A DNA stretch of 64,000 nt, from the NCBI RefSeq assembly GCF_007097525.1, contig NZ_VKDD01000003.1, forward strand, positions 186,001-250,000, given 5' to 3'. The notes beneath the pieces are model-generated. The model did not search any database. It worked only from the letters and a program-made list of their open reading frames with translations, and was not told the origin of the DNA. The DNA comes from Thalassomonas sp. M1454 (GTDB lineage: Bacteria > Pseudomonadota > Gammaproteobacteria > Enterobacterales > Alteromonadaceae). Shown in pieces: positions 26,947 to 37,407 of the stretch (positions are counted from its first letter, which is position 1; every line of letters begins with the position of its first letter). The position numbers and the translations under genes were made by a program.

Positions 26947-29900
26947 TTAATCTGGATCGTAATCTAGATTAGGCGCTAACCATCTCTCAGCTTCAGCTAT
27001 ACTAATATTTTTTCGTTGAGCATAGCTTTCAACTTGTTCTCTGTCGATTTTAGCCACAGCAAAATATTTACTATCGGGGTGAGCAAAGTACCAACCACTT
27101 ACTGCTGCACCTGGCCACATCGCGTAACTTGATGTTAAGTCCATTTGAATGTTTTCATGAACATTTAATAAATCCCAAAGCGTGCCTTTTTCAGTATGCT
27201 CTGGACAAGCAGGGTAACCAGGAGCCGGGCGTATACCTTGGTATTGCTCACGAATAAGGTTGTCATTATCTAAGTTTTCATCGCTCGCATAGCCCCAATA
27301 TTCTTTTCGAACTCGTTCATGCAAATACTCAGCAGTAGCTTCGGCTAACCTATCGGCAACAGCTTTTAATAAAATAGAATTGTATGCATCATGCTCAGCG
27401 TCAAATTTTGCCACTAATTCATCAGCGCCGAAACCTGCAGATACAGCAAACGCACCAACGTAATCATTTATGCCAGAGTCTTTGTCTGCAACGTAATCAC
27501 TTAAACAACGATTATACTGGCCAGCTGGCTTTTTCGTTTGTTGCCTTAATTGATGCAAGGTTTCTAATACGTTTTCTCGACTCTCATCTTCAAAAACAAT
27601 AATGTCGTCACCATCTCGTTGTGCCGGGAATAAACCAAATACGGCTTTTGCTTGTAAGGTATTATTTGCAATAACATCATCAAGCATGGCATTAGCATCA
27701 TTAAACAAGTTTTGCGCTTCTTGCCCAATTAACTCATGCTCTAGAATTTTTGGGTATTTACCGGATAACTGCCAAGTTAGGAAAAATGGCGTCCAATCAA
27801 TATAGTTACGTACTTGGTTTAAATCTAGATTATCAAGAACAGTCACACCCAGCTTATTAGGCACTGTCGGTGTGTAATTTTCAAACGATAATGGAAACGC
27901 ATTAGCCCTTGACTCTTTTAGTCCAAGTAAACTCGTTCTAGGTCCTTTATTAGCATAACGCTGTCTAACCGTTTCATATTCTTTTTCAGTACGTGCAACC
28001 AATTCATCTTTTAGTGATGGCGTGAGTAATGAGTTAACAACAGATACAGAGCGGGATGCATTAGGCACATAAATCACCGGGTGATCATATTTTTGCTCTA
28101 TCTTAACTGCCGTATGTGCTTTTGATGTTGTGGCGCCGCCAATTAATAACGGCAAGTCAAAATCAAGGCGCTGCATTTCTTTAGCAACATGCACCATTTC
28201 ATCTAATGAAGGCGTGATTAAACCTGATAAACCAATAACATCAACATTTTCATCTCTGGCAACTTGTAATATTTTATCGCAAGATACCATCACGCCTAAG
28301 TCAATTACATCGTAGTTATTACACTGCAGCACAACGCCAACAATGTTTTTACCTATATCATGAACATCACCTTTTACCGTTGCTAATAACACTTTACCAT
28401 TAGTGCTTGCTTCGGTTTTTTCAAGTTCAATAAATGGTTGTAAATGGGCAACCGCTTGTTTCATTACACGAGCAGATTTAACTACTTGTGGTAAGAACAT
28501 TTGCCCTTCACCAAATAAGTCACCGACAACATTCATGCCATCCATTAATGGCCCCTCTATCACATCAAGCGGCCTTTGTGCAGCTAATCTAGCTTCTTCC
28601 GTATCTTCAACAATGAATTCATTAATGCCTTTAACTAAAGCATGCTCTAAGCGCTGCGTAACAGGAAGCTCTCGCCATGACATGTCAGCAGAACGACCTT
28701 TTTTATTTCCAGTACCACGATATTCTTCGGCAACTTCTAGTAATCGTTCGGTGCCCTCGATGTCAACGTTTTGAATAACATCTTCAACCGCTTTTAATAG
28801 ATCGTCAGGGATATCTTGATAAATAGCTAGTTGACCAGCATTAACAATTCCCATATCCATACCATTTTTTATCGCGTGGTATAAAAACACCGCATGGATT
28901 GCTTCACGAACAGGGTTATTGCCTCTGAAAGAGAAAGATACATTTGAGACCCCACCTGAAACCATTGCATATGGCAGAGTTTCTTTGATCACTTTAGTCG
29001 CTTCAATAAAATCAACTGCGTAATTGTTATGCTCTTCAATACCTGTTGCTACCGCAAAGATATTTGGATCAAAAATAATATCTTCTGCTGGGAACCCAAT
29101 TTCATCGACAAGAATTCGATAAGCTCTAGTACAAATTTCAACTTTACGGTCTTTAGTGTCTGCTTGCCCTACTTCATCAAACGCCATAACAATAACAGCC
29201 GCGCCATATCGGCGAACTATTTCAGCTTGACTACGAAAAGCCTGCTCGCCCTCTTTCAAGCTGATAGAGTTAACAACACCTTTACCTTGAATACATTTTA
29301 AGCCTGCTTCTAAAATATCCCACTTGGAAGAATCTAGCATCACTGGCACTTTGGCGATATCAGGCTCACCGGCAATTAAATTTAGATAGCGAACCATGGC
29401 TGCTTTTGAATCAAGCATGCCTTCGTCCATGTTAATATCTATAATTTGCGCACCGTTTTCTACTTGTTGAAGAGCAACAGCGATAGCTTCATCGTATTTT
29501 TCTTCAGTGATTAAGCGTTTAAAAATTGCCGAACCGGTAACATTAGTTCGCTCACCAACATTAACAAATAAACTTGTTTGATCTAAATTAAGCGCTTCTA
29601 AACCAGATAAACGACAGGCTACTTTTCTTGGCTCAACTTTACGAGGTTTAACATTAGCAACTGAATCAGCAATACCTTTAATATGTTCAGGAGTTGTACC
29701 ACAACAACCACCGACAATATTTAAAAATCCAGATTGCGCCCATTCAATAATATGCTCATTCATATCTTCGACTGAAAAATCATATTCGCCAAAGGCATTA
29801 GGTAAACCAGCATTTGGATGAGCCGATACCGCACAATCAGAGATTCGAGATAACTCTTCCACATATTGGCGAAGCTCAACCGGGCCTAAAGCACAGTTTA

Positions 29901-30636
29901 AGCCAAATGAAATTGGTTTAGCGTGGCGTAGCGAGTTATAAAATGCTTCGGTCGTTTGTCCGGATAAAGTACGCCCTGAAGCATCAGTGATGGTTCCAGA
30001 GATCATAATAGGTAAGCGTTCACCATTAGTTTCAAACACTTCTTCAACTGCAACAATCGCAGCCTTGGCATTAAGCGTATCAAAGATTGTTTCGAGCATA
30101 ATGATATCTGCGCCGCCATCAATCAACGCTTGCGTTGATTCAATATAGGCATCTTTAAGTTCGTCAAAACTTACATTACGAAATGCAGGGTTATTAACAT
30201 CGGGAGAAATAGAACAGGTTCTATTTGTTGGCCCTAAAACACCTGCCACAAATCTAGGCTTATCAGGCTGTTTAGCTGTGATTTCATCTGCTACTTGGCG
30301 CGCAATTTGGGCAGCAACTAAATTGATTTCAGCACTTAATGCTTCCATGTCATAATCTGCCATGGCGATCGTTGTTGCATTAAAGGTATTGGTTTCGATG
30401 ATATCAGCACCGGCAAGAAGATATTGACGATGTATATCTTTAATTACGTCCGCTTGCGATAAAACTAATAAGTCATTATTACCTTTAACATCACAATGCC
30501 AATCACTAAACCTTTCACCGCGGTAATCATTTTCTTCAAACTTCTGCTGTTGGATCATAGTCCCCATTGCACCATCGAGTACTAAAATTCGCTCTGATAA
30601 TTGTTGTTCTAATAAAATAGTTTTTGCTGATTTCAC
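26947..30636 (-). CDS. metH: Cobalamin-dependent methionine synthase
   Basis: A protein of about 1229 residues that matches E. coli MetH nearly end to end: homocysteine domain with [10 protein letters not shown] and the zinc-binding GGCCGT, methyltetrahydrofolate domain with [14 protein letters not shown]12 domain with [11 protein letters not shown] (His ligand of cobalt), and the activation domain with [15 protein letters not shown]. It makes methionine from homocysteine and regenerates tetrahydrofolate. The frame opens at a TTG at 30666, but the GTG at 30636 follows AGGAAG by seven bases and gives the usual N-terminus. It lies 42 bases after metA, behind the MetJ-type boxes. Confidence 0.96.
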   Translation of the reverse strand: MKSAKTILLEQQLSERILVLDGAMGTMIQQQKFEENDYRGERFSDWHCDVKGNNDLLVLSQADVIKDIHRQYLLAGADIIETNTFNATTIAMADYDMEALSAEINLVAAQIARQVADEITAKQPDKPRFVAGVLGPTNRTCSISPDVNNPAFRNVSFDELKDAYIESTQALIDGGADIIMLETIFDTLNAKAAIVAVEEVFETNGERLPIMISGTITDASGRTLSGQTTEAFYNSLRHAKPISFGLNCALGPVELRQYVEELSRISDCAVSAHPNAGLPNAFGEYDFSVEDMNEHIIEWAQSGFLNIVGGCCGTTPEHIKGIADSVANVKPRKVEPRKVACRLSGLEALNLDQTSLFVNVGERTNVTGSAIFKRLITEEKYDEAIAVALQQVENGAQIIDINMDEGMLDSKAAMVRYLNLIAGEPDIAKVPVMLDSSKWDILEAGLKCIQGKGVVNSISLKEGEQAFRSQAEIVRRYGAAVIVMAFDEVGQADTKDRKVEICTRAYRILVDEIGFPAEDIIFDPNIFAVATGIEEHNNYAVDFIEATKVIKETLPYAMVSGGVSNVSFSFRGNNPVREAIHAVFLYHAIKNGMDMGIVNAGQLAIYQDIPDDLLKAVEDVIQNVDIEGTERLLEVAEEYRGTGNKKGRSADMSWRELPVTQRLEHALVKGINEFIVEDTEEARLAAQRPLDVIEGPLMDGMNVVGDLFGEGQMFLPQVVKSARVMKQAVAHLQPFIELEKTEASTNGKVLLATVKGDVHDIGKNIVGVVLQCNNYDVIDLGVMVSCDKILQVARDENVDVIGLSGLITPSLDEMVHVAKEMQRLDFDLPLLIGGATTSKAHTAVKIEQKYDHPVIYVPNASRSVSVVNSLLTPSLKDELVARTEKEYETVRQRYANKGPRTSLLGLKESRANAFPLSFENYTPTVPNKLGVTVLDNLDLNQVRNYIDWTPFFLTWQLSGKYPKILEHELIGQEAQNLFNDANAMLDDVIANNTLQAKAVFGLFPAQRDGDDIIVFEDESRENVLETLHQLRQQTKKPAGQYNRCLSDYVADKDSGINDYVGAFAVSAGFGADELVAKFDAEHDAYNSILLKAVADRLAEATAEYLHERVRKEYWGYASDENLDNDNLIREQYQGIRPAPGYPACPEHTEKGTLWDLLNVHENIQMDLTSSYAMWPGAAVSGWYFAHPDSKYFAVAKIDREQVESYAQRKNISIAEAERWLAPNLDYDPD

Positions 30637-30678
30637 TTTAATACTTCCTAATTCGGTGTAACCCAAATAGTTTAAGGT

Positions 30679-31593
30679 TTAATTCTGTTCTAATTGATAC
30701 GGCGTTTCTTGATAAACATAGTAATTTAGCCAATTGCTAAATAGTAAACATCCATGGCTGCGCCAGCTGTTTTTGGGTGAATTATTTATATCATTATCTA
30801 ATAAATAATTTGCTGGAATAACTGATTCTACGCCCGCCTTTATATCGCGTTCATACTCATCTTTTAGTGTCGTTGCATCATATTCAGGATGGCCAGTAAC
30901 AAAAACATGCTTTTTATCTTTAGTTGCCACTAAATAAACACCGGCATCACTCGATTCTGCCAATATATTTAATTGCGGCTGATTTTCATATACAGATTTT
31001 TTCACTTCACCATAGCGTGAGTGTGGGACTTTGAACTCTTCATCAAAGCCGCGCGTTAATGGTTCCATAGGATCTTTCGTTTGATGCTCGTACACACCAG
31101 AAAGCTTTTGCTCTCTTAAGTCTCGACTAATACCATAAAAATGGTAAAGAGCGGCATGAACAGCCCAACATGAATACATAGTTGATGTTACATTTGACTG
31201 AGCCCAATCAAATACTTCAGTAATCTTATTCCAGTAGCTAACTTGTTCATAATCAATTTGTCCAAGTGGTGCACCTGTAACAATAAGGCCATCGTAATGC
31301 TTATGTTTAATTTCATCAAACAAATAATAGAATGAATCTAAATGCTCTTTAGGAGTGTTTTTTGATTCATTCAAATTTAAACGCACAAACTCAATATTTA
31401 TTTGTAATGGCGTGTTAGATAGCATACGTAAAATTTGAATTTCTGCTTCTATCTTATTAGGCATCAAATTTAAAATAGCCACCTGCATCGGTCTAATCTC
31501 TTGATTTATAGCTCGATTTTCTGACATAACGAATATATTCTCATTCGCTAGAACACTTAAAGCAGGTAATTGATCAGGTATTTTGATTGGCAT
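30679..31593 (-). CDS. metA: Homoserine O-acyltransferase (MetA)
   Basis: A 304-residue protein of usual MetA length. The motifs ILNLMPNKIEAE, GLIVTGAPLGQIDYEQVSYW, the nucleophile Cys in YSCWAVHAALYH and the catalytic His in FVTGHPEYD are all present. It activates homoserine with succinyl- or acetyl-CoA for methionine synthesis; the acyl choice cannot be told here. It is followed by metH, so one transcript covers the first and last steps of methionine synthesis. Five MetJ-type boxes lie 50-90 bases upstream of its start. Confidence 0.95.
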   Translation of the reverse strand: MPIKIPDQLPALSVLANENIFVMSENRAINQEIRPMQVAILNLMPNKIEAEIQILRMLSNTPLQINIEFVRLNLNESKNTPKEHLDSFYYLFDEIKHKHYDGLIVTGAPLGQIDYEQVSYWNKITEVFDWAQSNVTSTMYSCWAVHAALYHFYGISRDLREQKLSGVYEHQTKDPMEPLTRGFDEEFKVPHSRYGEVKKSVYENQPQLNILAESSDAGVYLVATKDKKHVFVTGHPEYDATTLKDEYERDIKAGVESVIPANYLLDNDINNSPKNSWRSHGCLLFSNWLNYYVYQETPYQLEQN

Positions 31594-31642
31594 AATAAAC
31601 TAGTAACAAATAATCATTTGTACCAATACTACTTGACCATCT

Positions 31643-31682
31643 AGATTTGTCAACTTCTAAACGTTTAGATGGCTAAACATTT
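31643..31682. promoter_or_regulatory. Array of five MetJ-type boxes before metA
   Basis: Five contiguous 8-base units lie back to back: AGATTTGT, CAACTTCT, AAACGTTT, AGATGGCT, AAACATTT. Each shares five or six bases with the MetJ consensus AGACGTCT, and MetJ dimers bind such tandem boxes when S-adenosylmethionine is high. The start of metA is 50 bases downstream. MetJ itself is not in the window. Confidence 0.75.
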
Positions 31683-31745
31683 ATTATAATTTAGATACCC
31701 AACAGCAATTTAAGCTAAATAACGAAACTTGCAGTGATAAAGCTG

Positions 31746-33887
31746 TTATTTAGACCACAATGGATGATTCAATTTATGAATGTCAGACTGAGAGGAATAT
31801 GCTCTGGTAAAGTAAATCTTATTCTCGCCAATTGCCACAGAGCTTTGGTCTGTCATAGATTTCTTCGGTAACTTAAATACCGCTTTACGCGTTTTATCAC
31901 TCAGGTTTATAGAATAAATAACCTCAGCATCATCATCTTCTTGATTAAAAAAGACAGTATTATTGTGGTATACCCATGAATAGGTGGCATTAAATGAGTC
32001 TGTTGCCAACAACAATTGGGTTTGCTCTAAATCATTTAGAGAGGTTAGATAAAGGCCTCCTGATAATGGCGCAAAAATTAGCTCTTCCTGGTTTATCATT
32101 TGCCCAAATCTGCCACCACTAAAAGTAAGGCGCAGCCCATTTTTTTGGTCAATTGAAAACTTAAAAAGATCAACAAACCTTTCATCATAAACTGCAGAAA
32201 TTATATGTTTATCATCTAATGTCCACGTTGGGTTATTGTGCTGCGAATAATCAGTCTCAACTTTAGATACTTTCTTTGTGTGAAAATCAACAATATAAAT
32301 ATTGTCTCCACTACCATCAGGAGAGCTCGCTAAGAAAGCAACTTTACTGCCATCATGTGACCATTTAGGCGAACTAGCAAATTGGTTAAGTGAGGTTAAT
32401 CTTTCTCTATTACTACCATCTGTTTTTGCAGTCCATACTTCATAACTCCCTGATTCATTAGAAATATAAGCAAGTCGATTTTGCTCTTTACTATAATCTG
32501 GTTGTAGATGATTAAATTTAGAATGCAAAACAGGAAAAGTACCACTAGCCACTACACTATCTAAGGCAACGCTAGATACTTCATAGTTCTCAACCCGTTG
32601 CTGAAAAAACAATTCTCCAGTTATGCTAGAAAATTCAGGGTAACTAAAACCATTTATGTCTAAGGATATTCTTTTCTTTAACTCTAGATCATAAATAAAT
32701 CCATGACGTTGATCTGATCTCTGAGTAGCATAAACGATATAACGCCCTTCAGGGTGCCATGTTAAACCAACTATATCAGCCTCATTAAAGGTAATTTGTT
32801 GTTCTGAATTATCGGCTATATTAATCAAGTAAATATTTTCATCGAACCGATGAGCACGTCGAGTAACCGCTAAAGTTTTTCCATCGGGAGAAAAGGTCAT
32901 GTCTCGATCTCGATATTGACAATTCTGTGAGCATGAAAACCGCGTAGATTTAAATTCAGGATCGGTTAAATCAATGAAAGATATACCTTTACTTTCACCA
33001 CTATCAAGATAAGCAAGTCTAGTGTTATCAGGAGATAATGCAATATAATAATAGCGACCTGAACGTGCGCACTTGCCAATTGAAAGCTCTGTTTTTAAGC
33101 TAACGTCTAAGCGAATAATTTCACACTGTTTAGGCTTTGATGTTTTTCGAGCAAAATATAAATACTTACTATCATTGCTCCACACCGAAAATCCTTCTAG
33201 AGCGCTATCAAAGGTTAATTGCTCTGGGGGTAATGATGGCTGCAGGCGATCGGTTACATATAAATTGTAATCTTCATTCTCCCTACTCCATTGATAAACA
33301 ACATATCGACCATCGGGTGATGGAGCACTAAATAATTCACTACCCGGTTCTTTAGTGATTTGCTCAATCTGCATGGCTTGAAGTGAGTTATCTTCGTTAT
33401 AAAGATGCAAAGATAGATATACAGCAACAATTAAAAATAATACATATGGAAAATAGCTTTTAAATTGGACAAAGCCAGAGTTAATTTGGGGCTGTGAGCT
33501 ATTAGAAATACGGATGTGTTCTTGGTTAGGAATCGTTGTGATTGTTTGATCACTATTATCCTTTACCCATTTAGGTTCAATAACTAGCTGATATCCAGCT
33601 TTACGTATGGTTTTTATGGTTTCAGAACTATTGTCTGTATGTAATGTTTTACGTAAATGCCAAATGGTATTAGTGAGAGCCTTTTCACCAACATAACTAT
33701 TTTCCCCCCAGACTTTATCGATAATTTCTTGTCGTTCTACTACACGGGGAAATTGATTAGCTAAATAGCAAAGTACTTCAATAAATTTTGGCTGAAGAGA
33801 TGACTTTTCTTGGTCATTGATCTGAACCGAGTGGTCAGCGGGATCAACAAATACACTATCAAGATAAAATGCTCGTAAATCCTTCAC
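31746..33887 (-). CDS. CadC-like regulator: winged helix, membrane helix, beta-propeller
   Basis: A 713-residue protein. Residues about 5-105 form an OmpR-type winged-helix DNA-binding domain (PKFIEVLCYLAN, ALTNTIWHLRKTL, IRKAGYQL). One membrane helix follows near 145-163, then a long periplasmic part made of TolB/PD40 propeller repeats (PSPDGRYVVYQW, SPDGKTLAVTRR, WHPEGRYIVYAT, WSHDGSKVAFLA). It probably senses a periplasmic ligand and binds DNA from the membrane, as CadC does. It diverges from the TonB receptor, so that gene is its likely target. The start is a GTG at 33887. Confidence 0.88.
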   Translation of the reverse strand: MKDLRAFYLDSVFVDPADHSVQINDQEKSSLQPKFIEVLCYLANQFPRVVERQEIIDKVWGENSYVGEKALTNTIWHLRKTLHTDNSSETIKTIRKAGYQLVIEPKWVKDNSDQTITTIPNQEHIRISNSSQPQINSGFVQFKSYFPYVLFLIVAVYLSLHLYNEDNSLQAMQIEQITKEPGSELFSAPSPDGRYVVYQWSRENEDYNLYVTDRLQPSLPPEQLTFDSALEGFSVWSNDSKYLYFARKTSKPKQCEIIRLDVSLKTELSIGKCARSGRYYYIALSPDNTRLAYLDSGESKGISFIDLTDPEFKSTRFSCSQNCQYRDRDMTFSPDGKTLAVTRRAHRFDENIYLINIADNSEQQITFNEADIVGLTWHPEGRYIVYATQRSDQRHGFIYDLELKKRISLDINGFSYPEFSSITGELFFQQRVENYEVSSVALDSVVASGTFPVLHSKFNHLQPDYSKEQNRLAYISNESGSYEVWTAKTDGSNRERLTSLNQFASSPKWSHDGSKVAFLASSPDGSGDNIYIVDFHTKKVSKVETDYSQHNNPTWTLDDKHIISAVYDERFVDLFKFSIDQKNGLRLTFSGGRFGQMINQEELIFAPLSGGLYLTSLNDLEQTQLLLATDSFNATYSWVYHNNTVFFNQEDDDAEVIYSINLSDKTRKAVFKLPKKSMTDQSSVAIGENKIYFTRAYSSQSDIHKLNHPLWSK

Positions 33888-34270
33888 CTAAATAGCTACC
33901 TTTATTTTTATTATTAAATTAGTTGCCATATTAATATTAATTAGCGCCAAATTAAAGAGTTTAATTTTTACAAAAAGTATGAACTTGGATAAATAAAAAC
34001 AACAATAACAAATAAGATAACCCTTTGTTTTAAAAAACTTTCAACCAAAAAAGATGTTAAATAGATGTAAAAACGAGCTGTAGAAGGTTTGCTATTTTTT
34101 GTTATCCGCTAAGTTAAATTTGAAGTAACAGATTTAACTGAACATTTTTTAAGTCGCAAACTAGATAATTCGAAAGCGAACTAAAAAACTTTATAAAAAT
34201 CAGTTGCCGATAAAAAAACAATGCAGTTCAAAAATACTTTGAAACTGTAAAATAATATCAGGGACTCATC
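33888..34270. other. 383-bp gene-free intergenic region between regulator and TonB receptor
   Basis: No open frame or stable hairpin is evident. The region is AT-rich and carries both divergent promoters. The receptor ribosome site is AGGGA at 34260-34264. The seven-base word AGTTGCC occurs near both ends, which may be chance. Confidence 0.5.
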
Positions 34271-37200
34271 ATGCAGAAAAAACAGATAACGTTAGCTGTG
34301 AAAGCCGCTTTATTTGGTGGCTTATCATTAACATTTAATAGTGCATTTGCTGCCGAAGAAGAAAATATAACGGCTGTAAATTCACAAACCGCTCCAGTTG
34401 AAGAAGTTCAACAAGAAGAAGTCGAAAAAATTACCGTTACGGGCTCTCGTCTTAGACGGGATAGTTTTAGTGTTGCGACCCCATTAGTAACTATGGATAA
34501 AGAAGCCATAGAAGATACAGGCTTAGGTTCATTATCAGAGATCTTAATTAATGAAATGCCGCAAGTATCTATGGGTAGCAGTAATACAAACTCACAATCA
34601 AGTGTATCTACAACAGGCCTTTCAACTATTGACTTACGTGGTCTAGGCACAAACCGCACCCTTACTCTTATTGATGGTCGTCGTGTTGTTTCAAATAGTT
34701 ACTCTGGTAACTATGTGAGTTTATCAACTATACCATCAGGTATGGTAGAAAAAGTTGAAATTATTACCGGTGGTGCTTCTGCAGCTTACGGCTCTGATGC
34801 CGTTGCAGGTGTGGTAAATATCATAACTAAGAAAGACCAAGAAGGCTTTTCATTTAAAGCGAAAGTTGGTGAAAGTGATGAAGGTGGTGGTGAAGAATAT
34901 ACTTTTGACATGGATTACGGTACGGAATTCTCTGATGGTAGAGGTTACCTATTCATGGCAGGTAGTTACAATGAAGAAAAGGGTTTAACCTTTTACGATC
35001 GTAAACGTGCTCAGCAACAGGATTCGTGGGATTACGATACAGATGAAATGTGTAACGTAATGCAAACAGAAAGTGGCGACCAATGTATGCGAGATATCAC
35101 TAAGGCAGACTGGCGCAGTTTAAGCGACTCGATCCCTGGTGGTGTTTTCGACGAAAAAAGTAGCTCTCGTCCAGATGCTGGCTTTTGGTATGACAGTAAT
35201 GGGCTTCGTAATGACTGGCATGAAGAGCGTTATGGTATCAATACTAATCAATTCGTAATGCTTAAAGTGCCAGATGAAGCTTATACAGGTGCAATCAAAG
35301 TAGATTATGAGTTAACCGATGATATTAATAGCTATTTTCAAGTGCAATACAGCGTTAATAAATCTTTAAACAACAAAGCACCAGAAAGTGAAGATGAATG
35401 TGATGACGTACTTACGTATGAACCTTCAGACGGTTCTTTTGATACTGCATGTATTGGTAGAATTCCAACAGACAACCCTTATGTACCTGCAGAAATTGCC
35501 GCTGACGCAAGTAGTAAAGGTATAAAGTGGGATCGTAACTTTGCTGAAGTTGGCAACATTATGACCGACAATGAACGCACAACTGTACGTAGCTGGGCTG
35601 GTTTACAAGGTGTGATGTTTGATGGCGATTGGGATTGGGATGTTTCTGTAGGTTACGGTAAATTTAAACAAGAACAACTACGTTTAAATGAAATTAACGT
35701 TTTTAGAGCTGCAAGTGCATTAGACGCAGAATATGCTGACGATGGCGTAACTGTTCAATGTGCTGATGCTGACGCTCGCGCCGATGGTTGTGTTCCATTA
35801 AACTTATTTGGTGAAGGTTCAATTACAGCTGAAGCTGCTGATTACATCCGTGCTAATCCAACAATTACAACAGATATTGAGCAAATTAATGTTCTAGCGT
35901 ATATGACAGGTGACTTATTTGATATGCCAGCGGGCCCTGTGGCTTCAGCTTTTGGTGTTGAATATAGACGCGATGATCAAGAAGTTGCTACTGGTGGTGG
36001 TGCTGAAGTTGGTGGCGTAACATTTAACTATGTACCAACATTTAGTGGTGATGTAGAAGTGTATGAAGCTTTTGCTGAGGCAGCTTTTCCATTATTAAAA
36101 GATGCTCCAGGTGCAAAAAGCCTTACAGCTGAAGTTTCAGCACGTGTAGCTGACTACTCTTGGTCTAACATTGACTTAGTTGGAAGTTATAAAACAGGTT
36201 TAATTTGGGAGCCAATCTCAGGTTATGCTCTTCGAGCAAACTGGGCAAGAGCGCAGCGAGCACCAACAATTACCGAAGCTCTTTCTCCACCTCGAGGTGA
36301 CTACGATAGCTTTGACGATCTTTGTGATGGTACTACTGCAACTTCAACTGAACCTGGCCACGATAATTGTCGAATGGAACCAACAATTGCAAGTGTTATA
36401 GCTACAGATGGCGAGTTTGAAGATGAAAACTCAGGCTACTCTCCAAATGTTGGTAATAAAGACCTTACCGAAGAGACCGCTGATACTTATACTTTCGGTT
36501 TAACAATGGCACCAAGCTTCATCGATGGCTTACGTGTTGCGGTTGATTATTACGAAATCACTATTGAAGATGCTATTTCATACTTCGATAATGAAGATAT
36601 CATCCAATATTGTTATGACTCTTCTTTAGAGTATGGTGAAAATAATACATTCTGTAATGACATTACTCGTAATAGTGAAGGTAGTATTCAAGAGATAATG
36701 CAACGTAACTATAACGTTGATGAAATAACTACAAAAGGTTATGACATTGCAGCTGCTTATGAATTTGATTTAAATGATTTTGGTGCGCTTAAATTTAAAG
36801 CGGACTGGATGCATGTTATCGAATACTCACAAACAGTTCAGTCACCAGAAGGTGCTGCTACAACAAATTATGAAGGCTATTTATCATCAGATATTTTTGA
36901 AGATAAAGCATCTGCCTCAGTAACTTGGTATAAAGGTGGTTTACGTGCGCGTTGGAGCACGAGTTATAAGAGTGCAGTAACAGCGAGTAGAAGCCGAACA
37001 GAAGATTGGCAGGAAGCGATACAAGATAATAACGAGAACTGTGCAAATGGCTCTGATGATTGTATAGAAAACCCTGAATCACTGAAGTTCAATGATATTG
37101 GTTCTTACATTAAACATAACCTTTCATTGTCATATACAACAGATATAACCGATAAAACAGAAATGCGCTTTTTCGGTGGTGTTAACAATGTATTTGACGA

Positions 37201-37300
37201 GCGTGGTGAGTTTATCTTAGGCGGTAAAGGTAACTACGATAGTTCTTACGGCGGCGGTATGGGTAGATTCTTATACTTAGGTGCTGAAATCAAAATGTAA
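34271..37300 (+). CDS. TonB-dependent outer-membrane receptor
   Basis: A 1009-residue receptor: signal peptide (about 1-28, ending AFA), an Ala/Glu linker, a TonB box-like EKITVTGSR, then a plug domain with DTGLGSLSEIL, LRGLGTNRTLTLIDGRRV and GGASAAYGSDAVAGVVNI, and a 22-strand barrel. It is of the type expanded in Alteromonadales and Caulobacter-like bacteria. The substrate is unknown; several Cys pairs in the outer loops may form disulfides. It diverges from the propeller regulator and is followed by a hairpin terminator, then a phosphatase gene. It is not obviously an iron receptor: no Fur-like box is seen. Confidence 0.92.
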   Translation: MQKKQITLAVKAALFGGLSLTFNSAFAAEEENITAVNSQTAPVEEVQQEEVEKITVTGSRLRRDSFSVATPLVTMDKEAIEDTGLGSLSEILINEMPQVSMGSSNTNSQSSVSTTGLSTIDLRGLGTNRTLTLIDGRRVVSNSYSGNYVSLSTIPSGMVEKVEIITGGASAAYGSDAVAGVVNIITKKDQEGFSFKAKVGESDEGGGEEYTFDMDYGTEFSDGRGYLFMAGSYNEEKGLTFYDRKRAQQQDSWDYDTDEMCNVMQTESGDQCMRDITKADWRSLSDSIPGGVFDEKSSSRPDAGFWYDSNGLRNDWHEERYGINTNQFVMLKVPDEAYTGAIKVDYELTDDINSYFQVQYSVNKSLNNKAPESEDECDDVLTYEPSDGSFDTACIGRIPTDNPYVPAEIAADASSKGIKWDRNFAEVGNIMTDNERTTVRSWAGLQGVMFDGDWDWDVSVGYGKFKQEQLRLNEINVFRAASALDAEYADDGVTVQCADADARADGCVPLNLFGEGSITAEAADYIRANPTITTDIEQINVLAYMTGDLFDMPAGPVASAFGVEYRRDDQEVATGGGAEVGGVTFNYVPTFSGDVEVYEAFAEAAFPLLKDAPGAKSLTAEVSARVADYSWSNIDLVGSYKTGLIWEPISGYALRANWARAQRAPTITEALSPPRGDYDSFDDLCDGTTATSTEPGHDNCRMEPTIASVIATDGEFEDENSGYSPNVGNKDLTEETADTYTFGLTMAPSFIDGLRVAVDYYEITIEDAISYFDNEDIIQYCYDSSLEYGENNTFCNDITRNSEGSIQEIMQRNYNVDEITTKGYDIAAAYEFDLNDFGALKFKADWMHVIEYSQTVQSPEGAATTNYEGYLSSDIFEDKASASVTWYKGGLRARWSTSYKSAVTASRSRTEDWQEAIQDNNENCANGSDDCIENPESLKFNDIGSYIKHNLSLSYTTDITDKTEMRFFGGVNNVFDERGEFILGGKGNYDSSYGGGMGRFLYLGAEIKM

Positions 37301-37315
37301 CAAAACTCCCTGTTA

Positions 37316-37345
37316 TAGAGGCACAGGGATGTGCCTCTACTTTTA
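37316..37345 (+). terminator. Terminator after the TonB receptor
   Basis: Ten-bp stem TAGAGGCACA / TGTGCCTCTA around loop GGGA, followed by CTTTTA, 16 bases after the stop. Confidence 0.85.
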
Positions 37346-37407
37346 TCAAATAAAATGTCTTTCTTACATTTAACTTCCTAATAAATTAAACGCATAATTT
37401 ACTAATT

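Noticed and set aside
28403-28774. Plus-strand frame of 123 codons inside metH
   Set aside because: It is the complement of a strongly conserved coding region and has no ribosome site or domain.
26947-30666. metH start at the TTG 30666
   Set aside because: A GTG at 30636 has an AGGAAG ribosome site at ideal distance and gives the family-length N-terminus.
31715-31753. Terminator for the CadC-like gene (9-bp arms CTAAATAAC/GTTATTTAG)
   Set aside because: The loop is 21 bases, there is no T run and the right arm overlaps the stop codon.
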